Shown one piece after another: positions 12,801-22,929 of a stretch of DNA of 64,000 nt. The DNA comes from Lytechinus variegatus (taxonomy: Eukaryota > Echinodermata > Echinoidea > Temnopleuroida > Toxopneustidae): NCBI RefSeq assembly GCF_018143015.1, contig NC_054754.1:22134875-22198874 (forward strand), in the 5' to 3' direction. The stretch's first letter is position 1, and the number at the start of each line of letters is the position of its first letter. The translations under genes and the position numbers were made by a program. Under the pieces are notes generated by a model. That model saw nothing but the letters and a program-made list of their open reading frames with translations, searched no databases and was not told the DNA's origin.

Positions 12801-13336
12801 ATCAAGTTATGATGATTAATTCCCTGTACAGAAGATTTGTCGTTCAGACTAAACTGAGAGATACCAGTAAGTACTGGGATTCTACGTTGCTTTCTACAAC
12901 CTCCCCGTTTCCCACGATGAGCTTTCTTTTTGAGTTTACGATTTATTCCTAACCTCTTGATATTTCTCAAAACATCAGGATGGAGGAAATGGTATTGTAG
13001 TTTATTGGGTAAAACATTACATTGGAAAAGATCAAGTCTAGTGTAAGATTTACCCACCACATCATGAACAATATGTCTGTCATCTGTGAGTGCTTGTGTA
13101 CAATTCTCAGAGAACAAAGGTCCAGGATTTGGACTGACATCACCAGATATAAGTATTATCAACCTAAAAGAGGCATTCGAGTTGGAATAGTACAACATAT
13201 GTGATCCAATAACTTTTACTCTAGATGGTGATATTACACTACAGGGTCTATACTGTAATACTACATGACAATCAACAACATGTACACTGGCCAGTGTAAG
13301 AACCATAACAAAGGTGACAACCCTGATAATCTCCAT
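9872..13336 (-). pseudogene. LINE endonuclease/reverse transcriptase ORF with one in-frame stop
   Basis: The frame is 1154 codons plus a terminal stop, broken only by a TAA at 10598-10600 after residue 912; the downstream part (to 9872) is in the same frame. Residues 1-23 (MEIIRVVTFVMVLTLASVHV...) look like a signal peptide. A 2A-like motif GDVSPNPGP lies at 65-73. AP-endonuclease signatures follow at about 192-428: WNAHS, ITETWL, LLGDFNIH, SDHHC. Reverse transcriptase motifs are LDLSAAFDTVDH (782-793), GVPQGSVLGP (840-849) and YADD (873-876). The C-terminal part has DYCNSLY and LHWLPL, usual in CR1/L2-type proteins. The stop falls in WMSSN-stop-LELNNSKTEF, just after the catalytic core, where related proteins usually have a residue. 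No separate ORF1 was seen upstream. As it stands the product would lack its C-terminal domain. Confidence 0.9.
13118..13141 (-). other. 2A-like ribosome-skipping motif (DVSPNPGP)
   Basis: Residues 66-73 of the LINE ORF. The classical 2A consensus is D(V/I)ExNPGP; here E is replaced by S. NPGP is intact, so separation would fall between G72 and P73. 2A-like peptides at the start of non-LTR ORFs, and 2A elements following signal sequences, are reported from sea urchins. Whether this variant is active cannot be judged from sequence. Confidence 0.55.
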
Positions 13337-13663
13337 TGTTAAACCAAATCACATTCATGTACACATAAAGAAAGAATGACACGGATGGTTGACATTGAAT
13401 AGTCAAGTACATTGAAAGAAACACAGTATGGCAGCAAGTACAAACTCACCTAACATGTACAGCATAGGTATATGCAAAATATAAATCAATCACTGACAAT
13501 ACAATATGTCGAAATCACTCAAAACTTGTCTAGCAGCTTCTATGACATACAAAGACTCATATATATACAAAAGATAAGGTAACATAAACAAATAACACAA
13601 TTAATCTTAATGCAAAGACAGAGCAACAGAGAGTCGCCAGCTAAGCGCACACCTCTGTAACCT

Positions 13664-14300
13664 GCAAAAACGATCTATTCACTCACTATTTGGTTTTATT
13701 TTTATTTTTCTAATTTTTCATCGAACTAATAAATATTTGTATTTTTTGCAGTATTTAATCAATCATTAAAATCTATATAAATATATACATAAATATTTCA
13801 TTTTCGTTTGTTTATTCATTTATTTTATATTCTCATTATTCGAGAGCAACGACGCTGCCAAGCTCATCATCCCGGTACCCTCGAGCAGAGGGGTGGTGGG
13901 AACGATGGGAAAGGATATCAGAGGTGGGATTTCAACAAAAGGGGGTTGATTCAGACAACTTCTGAGCATGCTGAGCTGAGCTTGCAAGTTACAATGGGAG
14001 GAGTGACCATGGCCAAGCCAAGAGCCCCGGGCGAAGTCTGCTGGGCAAACCTTTTACCCGAGTATTAAAAGGGTCTGAATTGCAGCCTACTCATGACTTG
14101 TGTACTGAAGGACATCTCGCTAAACAGCAAGATTTGTATGTGTTAGTCTTTGCGTGGAGGCACACTTGTTAATGAAAATTTCAATCAGGGTCTGTGCCTG
14201 CAGCCTAGGTGGGGGCGATATATGCGCATCCAGCTTTCCGCCAGAGCCAGTGATATTGTGGATGAGCGAAATCCTCCAGAAGGTGATACATGGACTCTAG
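13664..14300 (+). repeat. Q block and degenerate R block beyond the LINE
   Basis: It matches the Q block from TTTTCATCGAACTAATA (about 13715) to ACATCTCGCT (about 14121), with internal deletions near 14025. It is followed by a shortened R block with CAGCAAGATTTGTATGTG at about 14125. It is the right-hand continuation of the array split by the LINE. Confidence 0.75.
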
Positions 14301-14623
14301 AATAAATACACATAACAGCCGAGCATGCCGAGTGAAGCGTCGGAAACGTGCTTATACGACCACAATACAGTAAAAAGTGGATTGTATGTAAATGACATTT
14401 AAACACTGCGAAGCGTTCGAAAGGAGATGTTCAACAACATGATCAACATCAGAATTTGTAATCTGAAAAAGTCAAAATTCAAGCAAAGCGTCCAAAAATA
14501 AATTTTGAGATACATACAAAACTATCCATCGAACGAAAAACAAATGATACGACGTGCTAAATCTGAACTCCAAGAAGAAAAGTGAAGAGGCAAGAGAGAA
14601 ATTTTCTCGCCGAAAAGTTTAGG
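14301..14623. other. Unassigned sequence between array blocks
   Basis: No ORF, repeat copy or RNA gene recognised. AT-rich with several A-runs. Confidence 0.3.
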
Positions 14624-15020
14624 ACAAACAAAACCGTAAAACTGGACTACCTGTCCACTACTAGATCACCGGCCGAAGAGATTTCAAAATTCGACCTCGG
14701 AGTCTAGACTGTGGATAACCGCTTGTTAACGATCTTCTTTCGTTAAAAGTTATTATGACGTCATTGAGGAGAAGTCCTGCTCCTCCGAGGACCCGAGGGG
14801 TACCTATATATACTACTACAAACAAAACCGTAAAACTTGACCATTTGTCCACGACTAGATCGCCGGCCGAAGAGATTTCAAAATTCGATCTCGGAGTCTA
14901 GACTGTGGATAACCGCTTGTTAACGATCTTCTTTCGTTAAAAGTTATTATGACGTCATTGAGGAGCAGTCCTGCTCCTGCTCCTCCGAGGATCCGAGGGG
15001 TACCTATATATACTACTACT
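14624..15020. repeat. Direct repeat pair, about 194 and 202 bp
   Basis: Unit 1 (14624-14817) and unit 2 (14818 to about 15019) both run from ACAAACAAAACCGTAAAAC to the CCGAGGGGTACCTATATATA motif. Each contains a small inverted repeat TTAACGA ... TCGTTAA. Unit 2 has a few added bases before the end motif. Confidence 0.75.
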
Positions 15021-15022
15021 TC

Positions 15023-15205
15023 TCCGCTTGGCATGCTTGGGGGAATACCCAATAATATTTATCGACTGTGCTTGTGGAAAATGCTGTGCGAACGTGCACA
15101 AAAGTCCATGCGATATTCTTAAAAGTTGTGCAATAGGCCTATCGTCAAGCTGTTTTTAAGGTTTCGCACTCTATGACGTCATAGAGGGGTACCTATATAT
15201 ATACT
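15023..15205. repeat. U block, third copy
   Basis: It starts CGCTTGGCATGCTTGGGGGAATACCC as at 3059 and 8706, runs to the TATGACGTCATA text, and ends in a partial copy of the TATATA junction motif. The 98-bp foldback present at 3079 is absent. Confidence 0.7.
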
Positions 15206-16854
15206 ACTCAAGTACAATCATTAAAAGGTTAAACAACACAAAAAGTAAAAAAAAAAGAAAAGAAAAATATACATAATAGTTATATCGAAGTATACTATTA
15301 ACAGAGGGTAAATAGTTAAACATGCAAGGAGCAGGTAAAAAGGGGGAGAAAGTAAATTCAAAGAAATATTGATATGCAGAACACACATTCGTTCACAAGA
15401 AAAAATAACACACATTCGTTCACAAGAAAAAATGAAAATATACAGCACGCGATTAATTGTGTCAACTGTGTGTAATGCATAGCACTACAGGAAACTATGA
15501 CATTCTACCACTCTTCTATAAGTTGCTAAGAGATCATGAATTAAAAAAATATACATTCACAAGCAGTGTCTACTCACATGTTCGAAGTTGAGTTGATCAT
15601 TAATTCATCATGTACAGATGTACCAACATTCCATCCATCTTAATTTGTCCATGATTAATCAAACGCAACCAAAAACATACAGAAATATATTTTCAAATAA
15701 CAGGAAAACTAACGGCATTTTTCAAAATGGCATCGAATAAGTTCCCACACCGTAAATCACAAATGTGGTTGAGGAATCATTTCACATCTGATCATCAAAA
15801 AGAAAGATGAAAATATTCAAATCGGTCCTTTTAACTTCTACTGCAATGTAACATCATCCTCGATCTAAAATCAGTTTGAAATTTGCTAAATAAGTAGATG
15901 ACGAACTTTATTTTCCAAAATATTATTGTTAGGCATATGAGCAATACAACGACTATATTGTTTTTCTCAAGCGTGCCAAAAAACCCTGAAATTTAAAGCT
16001 GCCCCGTGAAATGATATTCTGGGACCGATAGCAGAAAGCGTTGCAATAAAACGAAAATCCGACAAATCGATAAAACGCTTTTTCTCGTCTATTTTTGAAG
16101 GGTGAAAAGATGTATGATTGAACATAACTTTTCCGCAGCGGTGCTACGAATATGATTATTACAAGCTCTCCATTTACAGCTGTATCTTTATTTCACAATA
16201 AAACTAGAAATATTTCTCTATGATCCATCTGATTATAATGTTAATCAAGGATTATAGACTGGACACCTATACAATGTTCACTCGATGAAGCCAAACGTCG
16301 AAAATGTGAACCACTGCAATGCGCATCGCGAGCTCTGTAATCTGGTGTTAGTACAGTGACGTAAGATGATGATTGGCTGAAAATGTGATTCGTCATATCC
16401 TCTCTATCCAATCAGAGATGGTTCTAAATGGTTGCGACATTACATTACAGGGAATACCCTCAAGAGCGGTGTGAAGCAGAATGTACATATTGCTTGGTTA
16501 TAGACTTTATAATGAATGTGCATTATGTTTCATCCCAGAGAAAACTCTGAAAACAATACTAAAAGACAATATCAATGCCAAGCATTGCCGGTGTTAACAT
16601 TTCGTTTCTAAAATTAGATTTTATTTACATTCAATATTAGGTAGGTTTTTGAATAAAAAATGAATTCCATTGAGGTCAAATATTACGAAAAATTGTAGTG
16701 AACTTTATCAAAGTGATAAATTTTACATCCTTTCATAGGGACAAATTTATATTCAATGACATTTAGAATTACTGTATTAATATATTGAACACAATATTGA
16801 TGATGAATGGACACCGATGAAGATTCTTTGTGATCGATATTAATATGATCGGAA

Positions 16855-16895
16855 TCTCACAGGAATCGAATCTGTCCCATCTCATCAACTTTATT
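16855..16895 (-). other. Decayed tRNA-like T-arm in X2
   Basis: On the minus strand this matches the T-arm-like ACAGGTTCGAATCCTGT seen intact at 35180-35196, here with substitutions. Two more copies are near 33026 and 35180. AATCTC/GAGATT pairing gives a possible acceptor stem in the 33-kb copy, but there is no proper D-arm, so it is probably a tRNA-derived repeat remnant rather than a working tRNA. Confidence 0.35.
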
Positions 16896-16984
16896 GTGTG
16901 ATTTTTGGTTTAGCCAAAGATTGAAATGTGCAGTATTACAAGCTCAAAAAATTGTTATTTCTCAAACACGTTTGACCAGCTACA

Positions 16985-17105
16985 TATATCGTACCCCACC
17001 ACATGACTAGCGTCCTTTTGCAAGGCCTTAATCTACATTGATTAGGCTACTCTCAACCTAGGTGTAGTAAATGGTTATCCGGCAGGAAGAAATTTCATGA
17101 ATGCT
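16985..17105 (+). repeat. SINE body fragment (headless)
   Basis: The text TGCAAGGCCTTAATCTAC, then CCTAGGTGTAGTAAATGG, then GGCAGGAAG resembles the body of the tRNA-derived SINE at 22118-22325, but the tRNA-like head is missing. A near-identical fragment is at about 35310-35430. Confidence 0.5.
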
Positions 17106-19019
17106 CGAGAACCCGATCAGGGTAGCAGTACTAAATATGGGGTAACAGTATATGCTGTACTTAGAAACATTAAACATGTTAAAAGCACTATGTGAATGTA
17201 GCATATCATTAAGTAACGGATCAGATTGAAAATAATGTGATAGAATTTACTATGTACTACTGACATGAGATCACGTGATATTCCATAATTCCCATTCATG
17301 ATTTCTGATGAGTTTCGATGTAAATAAAATTTTAACCCTGTTACTTAGAATGAACAGAGGGCGTTAACCACCCCCAACCCCTCCTTGACGAGCCTCAAGA
17401 AAGATTGGTGCCAATGGCGCTCCGACCTAGCAACCATGAATTATTGGGCGCCATTTTGAAAAGTGGTGCGCAGGTCGGTTGGAATGTTACAATACCCTCT
17501 TAATGCTAAGAGTCCTGACTTGTATTGACTGGCATGAATCCATAAGGGTGGGGTGTAGCGGGACGGAAGGGGGGGGGTGATGTAAGACTGAACGAGGGAA
17601 CAGTCTTCTTGGTAAGGGAATGTTGTCAAAAATTATGATAATCCAGTCTAGATATCAAATTCTCTATACCAGTCAAGTACATTCACAAGTACGATAAACT
17701 ACGATTTCAAATAGTAGGCATGCACGATGATGTATCGAATTTCATGAGTTCTTTAACTTAAGGGGGTACGAGCACGATCATAAAGAAATCATATCTTGTC
17801 GAGATAAAGGTCCTTCTCATGACTATTGTATAAATATAGCTTTCTTTTTACTTATGTAGATGTTCTACGGCTACGGACTAGGACTAGACTTCTACAAGTG
17901 CAAGACAAGTGCAATAATGAAAAAAGTTAGACAACATTTACAGTCAAAAAAATAAAAACATTGCATGATATGCCCCATAGTTTTATCGGAGGATATACTA
18001 TCTTCCAAAAAATGAAATAATTTTTGTGCAAGGAACAGCTAGAGGGAGAGACAGGAAATTCAAAGAAGTATTGATACAGATCACACGTTCGTTCCTAAGA
18101 AAAAATATATATCCAGCACGCGATTTATTGTGCGTACATAACAGGATCGACACATGACATAGGCCTAATTTTATTAGTGTATGTTTTACTTTGATTCTTA
18201 ACAAAAATTATACACAAGCAGTTTCTACTCACATGTTCGATCTTTAATACAGCATGTACAGATGTACCAAAATTCAATCCACCTTTGTCAAGGATTAATC
18301 AAACGCGACCAAGAATACACAGAAATATGTTTTTAAATCTAAAGCAGGCAAACTAACCGCATGTTTCATAGTGGCATCGAATAAGATCACACACTGTATA
18401 TCAATTTGGTTGAGGAATCATTGCACTCCATCTGATCATCACAAAGATGAAAGTATTTCAAATCGGTCCTTCTACTCCAATGTAACATCATCCTCGATCC
18501 AAAATCAGTTTGAAATTTGCCATACGTACATGACGAACTTTATTTTCCAAAATATTACTGTTAGTCATATGAGCAATATAACGACTATAGTAATTGTTCT
18601 TCTCAAGCGTGCCACAAAACCTGAAATGTAAAGCTGCCCCGTGAAATCATATTCTGGGACCGATCGCAGAAAGCGTTGCATTAAAACGAAACTCCGAATC
18701 TATGAAACACCCTTTTCCGTCTATTTTGAAGATTGAAAAAAAAATGTATGATTGAACATAAATTTTCCCGCAACGGTGCTCCGAATATGATTATTACAAG
18801 CTCTCCATTTACAGCTGTATCTTTATTTCACAAGAAAAGTAGAAATATTTCTCTATGATCAATCTGATTAAGATATTAATCAATAATTATAATGACTGAG
18901 CAGTACAGCGTTTTCTTGAGAAAGCGTCACGTTGCAATGATAAAGGACTGCAATGGCTTGCGATATGCGAACTTTGCGTCTGGTAGGTTCGATTGTGTTG
19001 GTTAGTACCATTATGGTAG

Positions 19020-19180
19020 TGACGTAAGATGATGATTGGCTGAAAACGTGAATCGTCATATGCTCTCTATCCAATCAGAGATGGTTCTAAATGGTTGCGA
19101 CATACATTACAGGGAATACCCTCAAGAGCGGTGTGAAGCAGAATCTACATTTTGATTGGCGATGACTTCTCTAGCCAATC
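19020..19180. promoter_or_regulatory. CRE plus four CCAAT boxes (X2)
   Basis: TGACGTAA (CREB/ATF-like) at 19020-19027, ATTGG at 19035, CCAATCAG at 19071, ATTGG at 19155 and CCAATC at 19175: four NF-Y-type CCAAT boxes in about 150 bp. The equivalent site in X4 (37329-37480) keeps the same set. X1 and X3 keep the CRE and the first two boxes. The cluster lies at the boundary to the Y module with its splice-like exons, so a promoter role there is possible. Transcription is not shown. Confidence 0.4.
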
Positions 19181-19533
19181 AGAGACACTGTTTACCCTGC
19201 AAGGTATGCACCCCATACCATAGGCAGTGTTGTCTGATTCACTTCCTCATCCAATATTTCAAATGATAAAACTGCAGGGAAATTTCTGGCAGAGAAACAT
19301 GCTTAAATGAATTTCTATTTTCATTCTTCGGGGTACATTAATTGTGATGTTTATTTGCTTACAATTAGTACAAGAAGTCAAACGTGAAAATATGCTATTC
19401 AATTTATGTGTTTGTCGTGAGAACGAAAATATTAGTTAAAAGATAAATAAAACGCCTAAAGAGGTAAGAAATTTCATAAAAACAAAGGTCCTTATTAAAA
19501 ACAAGTTGTGCTCATTTAACTTACTATGATAAG

Positions 19534-19932
19534 CACCTTATCTCAAATAAACATGTGTAAATATGACTTTGAAAATTGTCATAGAAGGATTTATACATAA
19601 TTATTATGATTTTATCTCTTACTTCAATACATTTTGTGGTTTTCCCGTTTTTACTTATGTACTGAATATCACCCCCTCCCCTTCCACTGCGAATACTAAT
19701 GAAAGTAAAACAATAAAAAGATTAAGAAACAATAAATCATAATGAAGCTTGGAAATTAAAACATATTTTCCTAACTGTGAATTTTAAGGTCTTAAATGTT
19801 ACTAAAAATTTTAGGTCCATTTTTTTAGGACTTGAATCTTTATACAGTATTGTGAAATATGAGTCCTCAACTGGCCTTAGCCAGAAAATGAATGGATTGT
19901 TTTTATTTCCATTTTTTCTCAAAGAAATAAAG
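19534..19932. other. Segment present only in the left duplicate
   Basis: The right copy joins AACTTACTA directly to GATTTCATCCGGG near 37835. The left copy has about 365-400 extra bases here, ending CAAAGAAATAAAGATTTCAACCGGG. No terminal repeats or target duplication are obvious, so insertion on the left and deletion on the right are both possible. Confidence 0.5.
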
Positions 19933-19972
19933 ATTTCAACCGGGATGAAAATCAAGTGCCTACACTGTAAAA

Positions 19973-20195
19973 ACTGTGGTGTTAAAACTGACACCAATTG
20001 GTGTTAATAGAGGACCACACCCTGAGGTGTTTACACCCTAGAGATTGAACATAACACCAAAGAGTGTAAATGTAACAACCATAGGTGTTGTAATAACACC
20101 TAAAGGTGTAAAACTAAGACCACCAATTTAACACCGGTGTAAAATAACTGGTGTGGTCCTCTATGTACACCGGTTAACACCAGTTTTTTGCTGTG
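19973..20195. mobile_element. Mariner-like MITE (CACTGTAAAAAC type), copy 1
   Basis: Starts CACTGTAAAAACTGTGGTG and ends CAGTTTTTTGCTGTG, so the ends are inverted repeats of each other. TA flanks at 19971-19972 and 20196-20197. The interior is a run of GGTGTTA/TAACACC inverted motifs. There is no coding frame. The second copy, at the same place in the right duplicate, predates the duplication. Confidence 0.7.
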
Positions 20196-20197
20196 TA

Positions 20198-20903
20198 TAA
20201 GGCCCCGGGATTAACCTTACTTCATCTCAAACTGTCATCACACTTCCAACAAAGTCAATAGATATAAAGTCTGTAAAGGATGAGAAAAGATTGAGGAAAA
20301 GAATAGAAATGTAGACCACGGCCCGGTAACACAAAGGATCTGCAATTGATAGTGAGGTTCATGTTACGATTGATCATACGCAATAAGCAATGCAATCAGC
20401 TCTAAAATCAATCGTTACGCGTACAGCGCTCCATGTACGTGATTATAGCATTATAATTGTGCGTTCATTTATGAGAACAACAAAACGTGCTACCTTAGTC
20501 TCATTTGAAGACCCTGTTGAGGTTAGATAAGGAGTAATCAATAACATTTTTAATATCTATCTCGTTTAAGATAAGGCACCCATCTTCCCGAGCACCCACC
20601 CCCCCCCCCCACGATCTTCATCATTCTTCATGTCTGGGGTTGGATTTTTATGTCATAGAGCGATTATAAAATAAACTGAAAATAATGCAAGTCTCCTGAA
20701 TTACATCGTTATATTTGGCTGGATATAATGGTAAATCAAATCAAATTTTAGTCAATAACGTGCGTTAATAAAAAAATAAAGTTGAAAAGGGAAACTATTC
20801 CAAACAAACATAATTTTTCCTTATTTTATCGATTTACTTTGTCATAACAGTATTAACCAGCACAAGTTGCATATATCTTTGGGTCTGCTATATATACTAC
20901 AGT
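20198..20903. other. Non-coding stretch before the exon-like segments
   Basis: Closely matched at 38099-38805. It includes a C-run near 20600. CTATATATACTACAG near 20888 resembles a TATA box. No ORF recognised. Confidence 0.35.
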
Positions 20904-21006
20904 GGTTATCTCTTTGTCTACCTGTGTTAGGAAAGATTCCAACTTACGCTACCGCTTCCGTATCCTCGTTAAGGACAACCGATTCCTGCAAATGAATAAA
21001 AGGTCA
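20904..21006 (+). other. Segment replaced between the two duplicates (left version)
   Basis: Between CTATATATACTACAGTG and CTCTTTTGGTAAATTACAA, which are identical in both copies, the left copy has 103 bp with no visible similarity to the 138 bp at 38806-38943. The position just downstream of a TATA-like motif would suit an alternative first exon, but there is no direct evidence for transcription. Confidence 0.45.
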
Positions 21007-21119
21007 CTCTTTTGGTAAATTACAAGAATATATACCTCATTTTGCTTTGCGCTGGGAGAGAGCTTCATGTAGTTTTTTAACCCTTTTTTTCAATTTATCT
21101 TCTCACATCTATTTCACAG

Positions 21120-21162
21120 TCCATCTTGGTACGGAACGACTTATCTTCAACTTTCCAAAAAT
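21120..21162 (+). other. Putative 43-nt internal exon (exon a, left copy)
   Basis: A pyrimidine tract ending TATTTCACAG precedes TCCATCTTGGTACGG, and the segment ends at GTAAGTAGG, a near-consensus donor. The right copy (39055-39097) keeps both splice sites and the 43-nt length. It may be untranslated: phase 0 would run into a TAA across the junction with exon b. Function unknown. Confidence 0.4.
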
Positions 21163-22117
21163 GTAAGTAGGCCTTACTTTAGTTATTTTTTAATCACAAA
21201 TGCGAGATATAATTTCACCAAAGAAATTTTAGCAATAAGCATTAGTAGCCTAAATATGCAAGGGCTCTCATTTTCTGATTTTCAAATTTCATATGAAACT
21301 AGAAAATAATTGTAAACTGTTTCTTTCAGTGGTGCATTTTTGAAATATTTTTAAAAAATTGCATTTTAATTATGGTATAATCATGATCCTAATTACGAAA
21401 TAATTGCGATAATTAACGCTTTCTTTCATAATCGTTTCTCTTCATAATTAATTTGTGCTGACATTCAAATGACACCGATCACTCAAAACCTTTTATTTTT
21501 TGGTTTTGAATATATGTCATAGATACTTTCATGGTTGCCAGTTGTCAAGGAAATATTGCTCTTTTGTCGAATTAATATTTGTTGAAAAGTCAAGGTCAAT
21601 TTCATTTTGCCGTACGCCTATGAATAAAAAAAAAAGTTGTTGAAGAATCTAACTCAGAGAGATCAGAAAAAATTATATAGAAAACTTAATCATAATCCTG
21701 AAATTTTATTTGTTAAAAGATTTTTATACGTGCGAAATAAAGACGTAGGCCTGTAAATTTTAGAGAGATTCACACAAAATTATCTCTTTATAAATTAATT
21801 CATTATCAGATTTATAGTTTCTTTTTCACCGATTTGAACATCCGCGCACTATTGAATATGAAGATATAATGAGGCATTTTCAAAGGTTAATTATTTATAG
21901 AGAAAAATTGATTTTTTTTATCCTCTTATGTATTTTTCCAATAGATTCAAGAGAGTGCTTGAAGAATAGTATTTCGTTTCATAATAGTATTCATTAAATT
22001 CGTTCATTTTTAATTATGCAAGCCATTGTGCATGTTACAATATAAATCAACCAACGGTTTATTGATTATTCATATGATTGTAATCGATCATTAAAAATTT
22101 GACAATATTAAAAACCC

Positions 22118-22325
22118 CGCAAAAGGGTGTTGTGGATAAGTCTCTGGACTTTGAACCAAAAGGTCCGGGTTCGAATCAAGCCGCGGTACTCTCGTCCTTT
22201 GGCAAGGCGTTTATCTGCATTTGTCTCTCTCCACCCAAGTGTAGTAAAAGGGTGCCAGGTAGGTAGAAATTCCTTGAACGCTCGAGCGGTCGTGCTAATA
22301 GTAGCTGTGCTAGGGGTTATAAAAA
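22118..22325 (+). repeat. tRNA-derived SINE, copy 1
   Basis: The head contains GTTGTGGATAAGTCTCTGG (A-box region) and GGTTCGAATC (B box, about 22169), followed by a body with GGCAAGGCGTTTATCTGC, CACCCAAGTGTAGTAAAAGG and GCCAGGTAGGTAG. The right duplicate carries the same SINE at 40057-40262, so insertion preceded the duplication. It is transcribed by Pol III if intact and mobilised by LINE machinery in trans. Confidence 0.65.
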
Positions 22326-22496
22326 AATTCACCGCTTAGATCATGTAGACATGTTAGAATAAAAAGATTAAGCGAAATATAAAATGTTGTATATGTTTAT
22401 TATCTAAAAATTTCGTGCACCAATTTTATGTGTCAATAATATGTACACTAAACTTTTGGGGTCTTTTTTCTTGTATAATAGAAAAGAAGTGCATGT

Positions 22497-22575
22497 AGGT
22501 GCAATGACAAGGATTCGAATCCTGAATGTTTTATGTTTTGTCAGGCGATATAACCACTTGGTCACGGCAACTTCA
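22497..22575 (-). other. tRNA-like sequence, minus strand
   Basis: Read on the minus strand, GTGACCAAGTGGTTATATCG resembles an A box and AGGATTCGAATCC a B box with T-loop. The acceptor stem does not pair well and the closing T-stem pair is mismatched, so it is most likely a tRNA pseudogene or SINE head. It recurs at 40438-40515. Confidence 0.35.
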
Positions 22576-22767
22576 CGATTTTTGTTTTCTCATACGTGGG
22601 ATGGGGAGAGGGGTAGCCGGTGCAAAATATCTACAGTGAAAATGGAACTTTCTTGTTCAGTTTTTATAACGAATACTGGTTGAAATTAACGTCTCCTTTC
22701 AAACATTACGTAGATTTTCTTGCCATAGTTATTACAACGAATTGTCAACTCTTCAATTTCAATGTAG

Positions 22768-22868
22768 AAAGAAGAAAAATTTTATGGCAAATAATGAAAG
22801 AGCATGCAGATTGGAAAAAAAGAGTAGAAAGGGTTGAAGAAAAAGAGACAGAGTTCAAAAGAAAACAG
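22768..22868 (+). other. Putative coding exon b, left copy (frame broken by A7)
   Basis: Acceptor TTTCAATGTAG, donor CAG|GTAAAT, length 101 nt. An ATG in AAATTTTATGGCA opens a frame MANNERACRLEKK that stops soon after because of a seven-A run. The right copy has six As and stays open. An alternative frame here (RRKILWQIMKEHADW...) is open, but joining it to exon a makes a TAA. The encoded segment is rich in K, R and E and could be helical or coiled coil. Confidence 0.35.
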
Positions 22869-22929
22869 GTAAATGGATTCGTTCGCTTCACTCTCTCGGT
22901 TCGGACAGAAAATAGATGAAAAAAAAATA

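Larger units (their letters stand above)
9727..13663 (-). mobile_element. CR1/L2-type non-LTR retrotransposon, near full length
   Basis: The element reads right to left. Its 5' leader is about 13337-13663, one long ORF follows, and the 3' end carries an ATT-type microsatellite (AAT repeats at about 9729-9758 on the plus strand). Microsatellite 3' tails and absent or unclear target duplications fit the CR1/L2 group. It separates a P block (ending near 9725) from a Q block (starting near 13664), so it inserted at a P/Q junction. The exact 5' end is uncertain because no clean target duplication was found. Confidence 0.8.
15215..19200. repeat. Tandem X units (X1 partial, X2), left copy of the segmental duplication
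   Basis: The sequence at 15220-16500 is repeated, diverged, at about 17990-19100, so this stretch holds at least one and a half tandem X units. The same arrangement recurs at about 32.6-37.5 kb. Neighbouring units in the right copy are about 2153 bp apart, measured at GATCGATATTGATATGATCGG (32999 and 35152). No long ORF is present. Each unit ends in the CRE/CCAAT cluster described separately. Confidence 0.7.

Noticed and set aside
22497-22575. Functional tRNA gene on the minus strand
   Set aside because: A and B boxes are recognisable, but the acceptor stem does not pair and the T-stem has a mismatch at the loop-closing pair, so it is kept only as tRNA-like.
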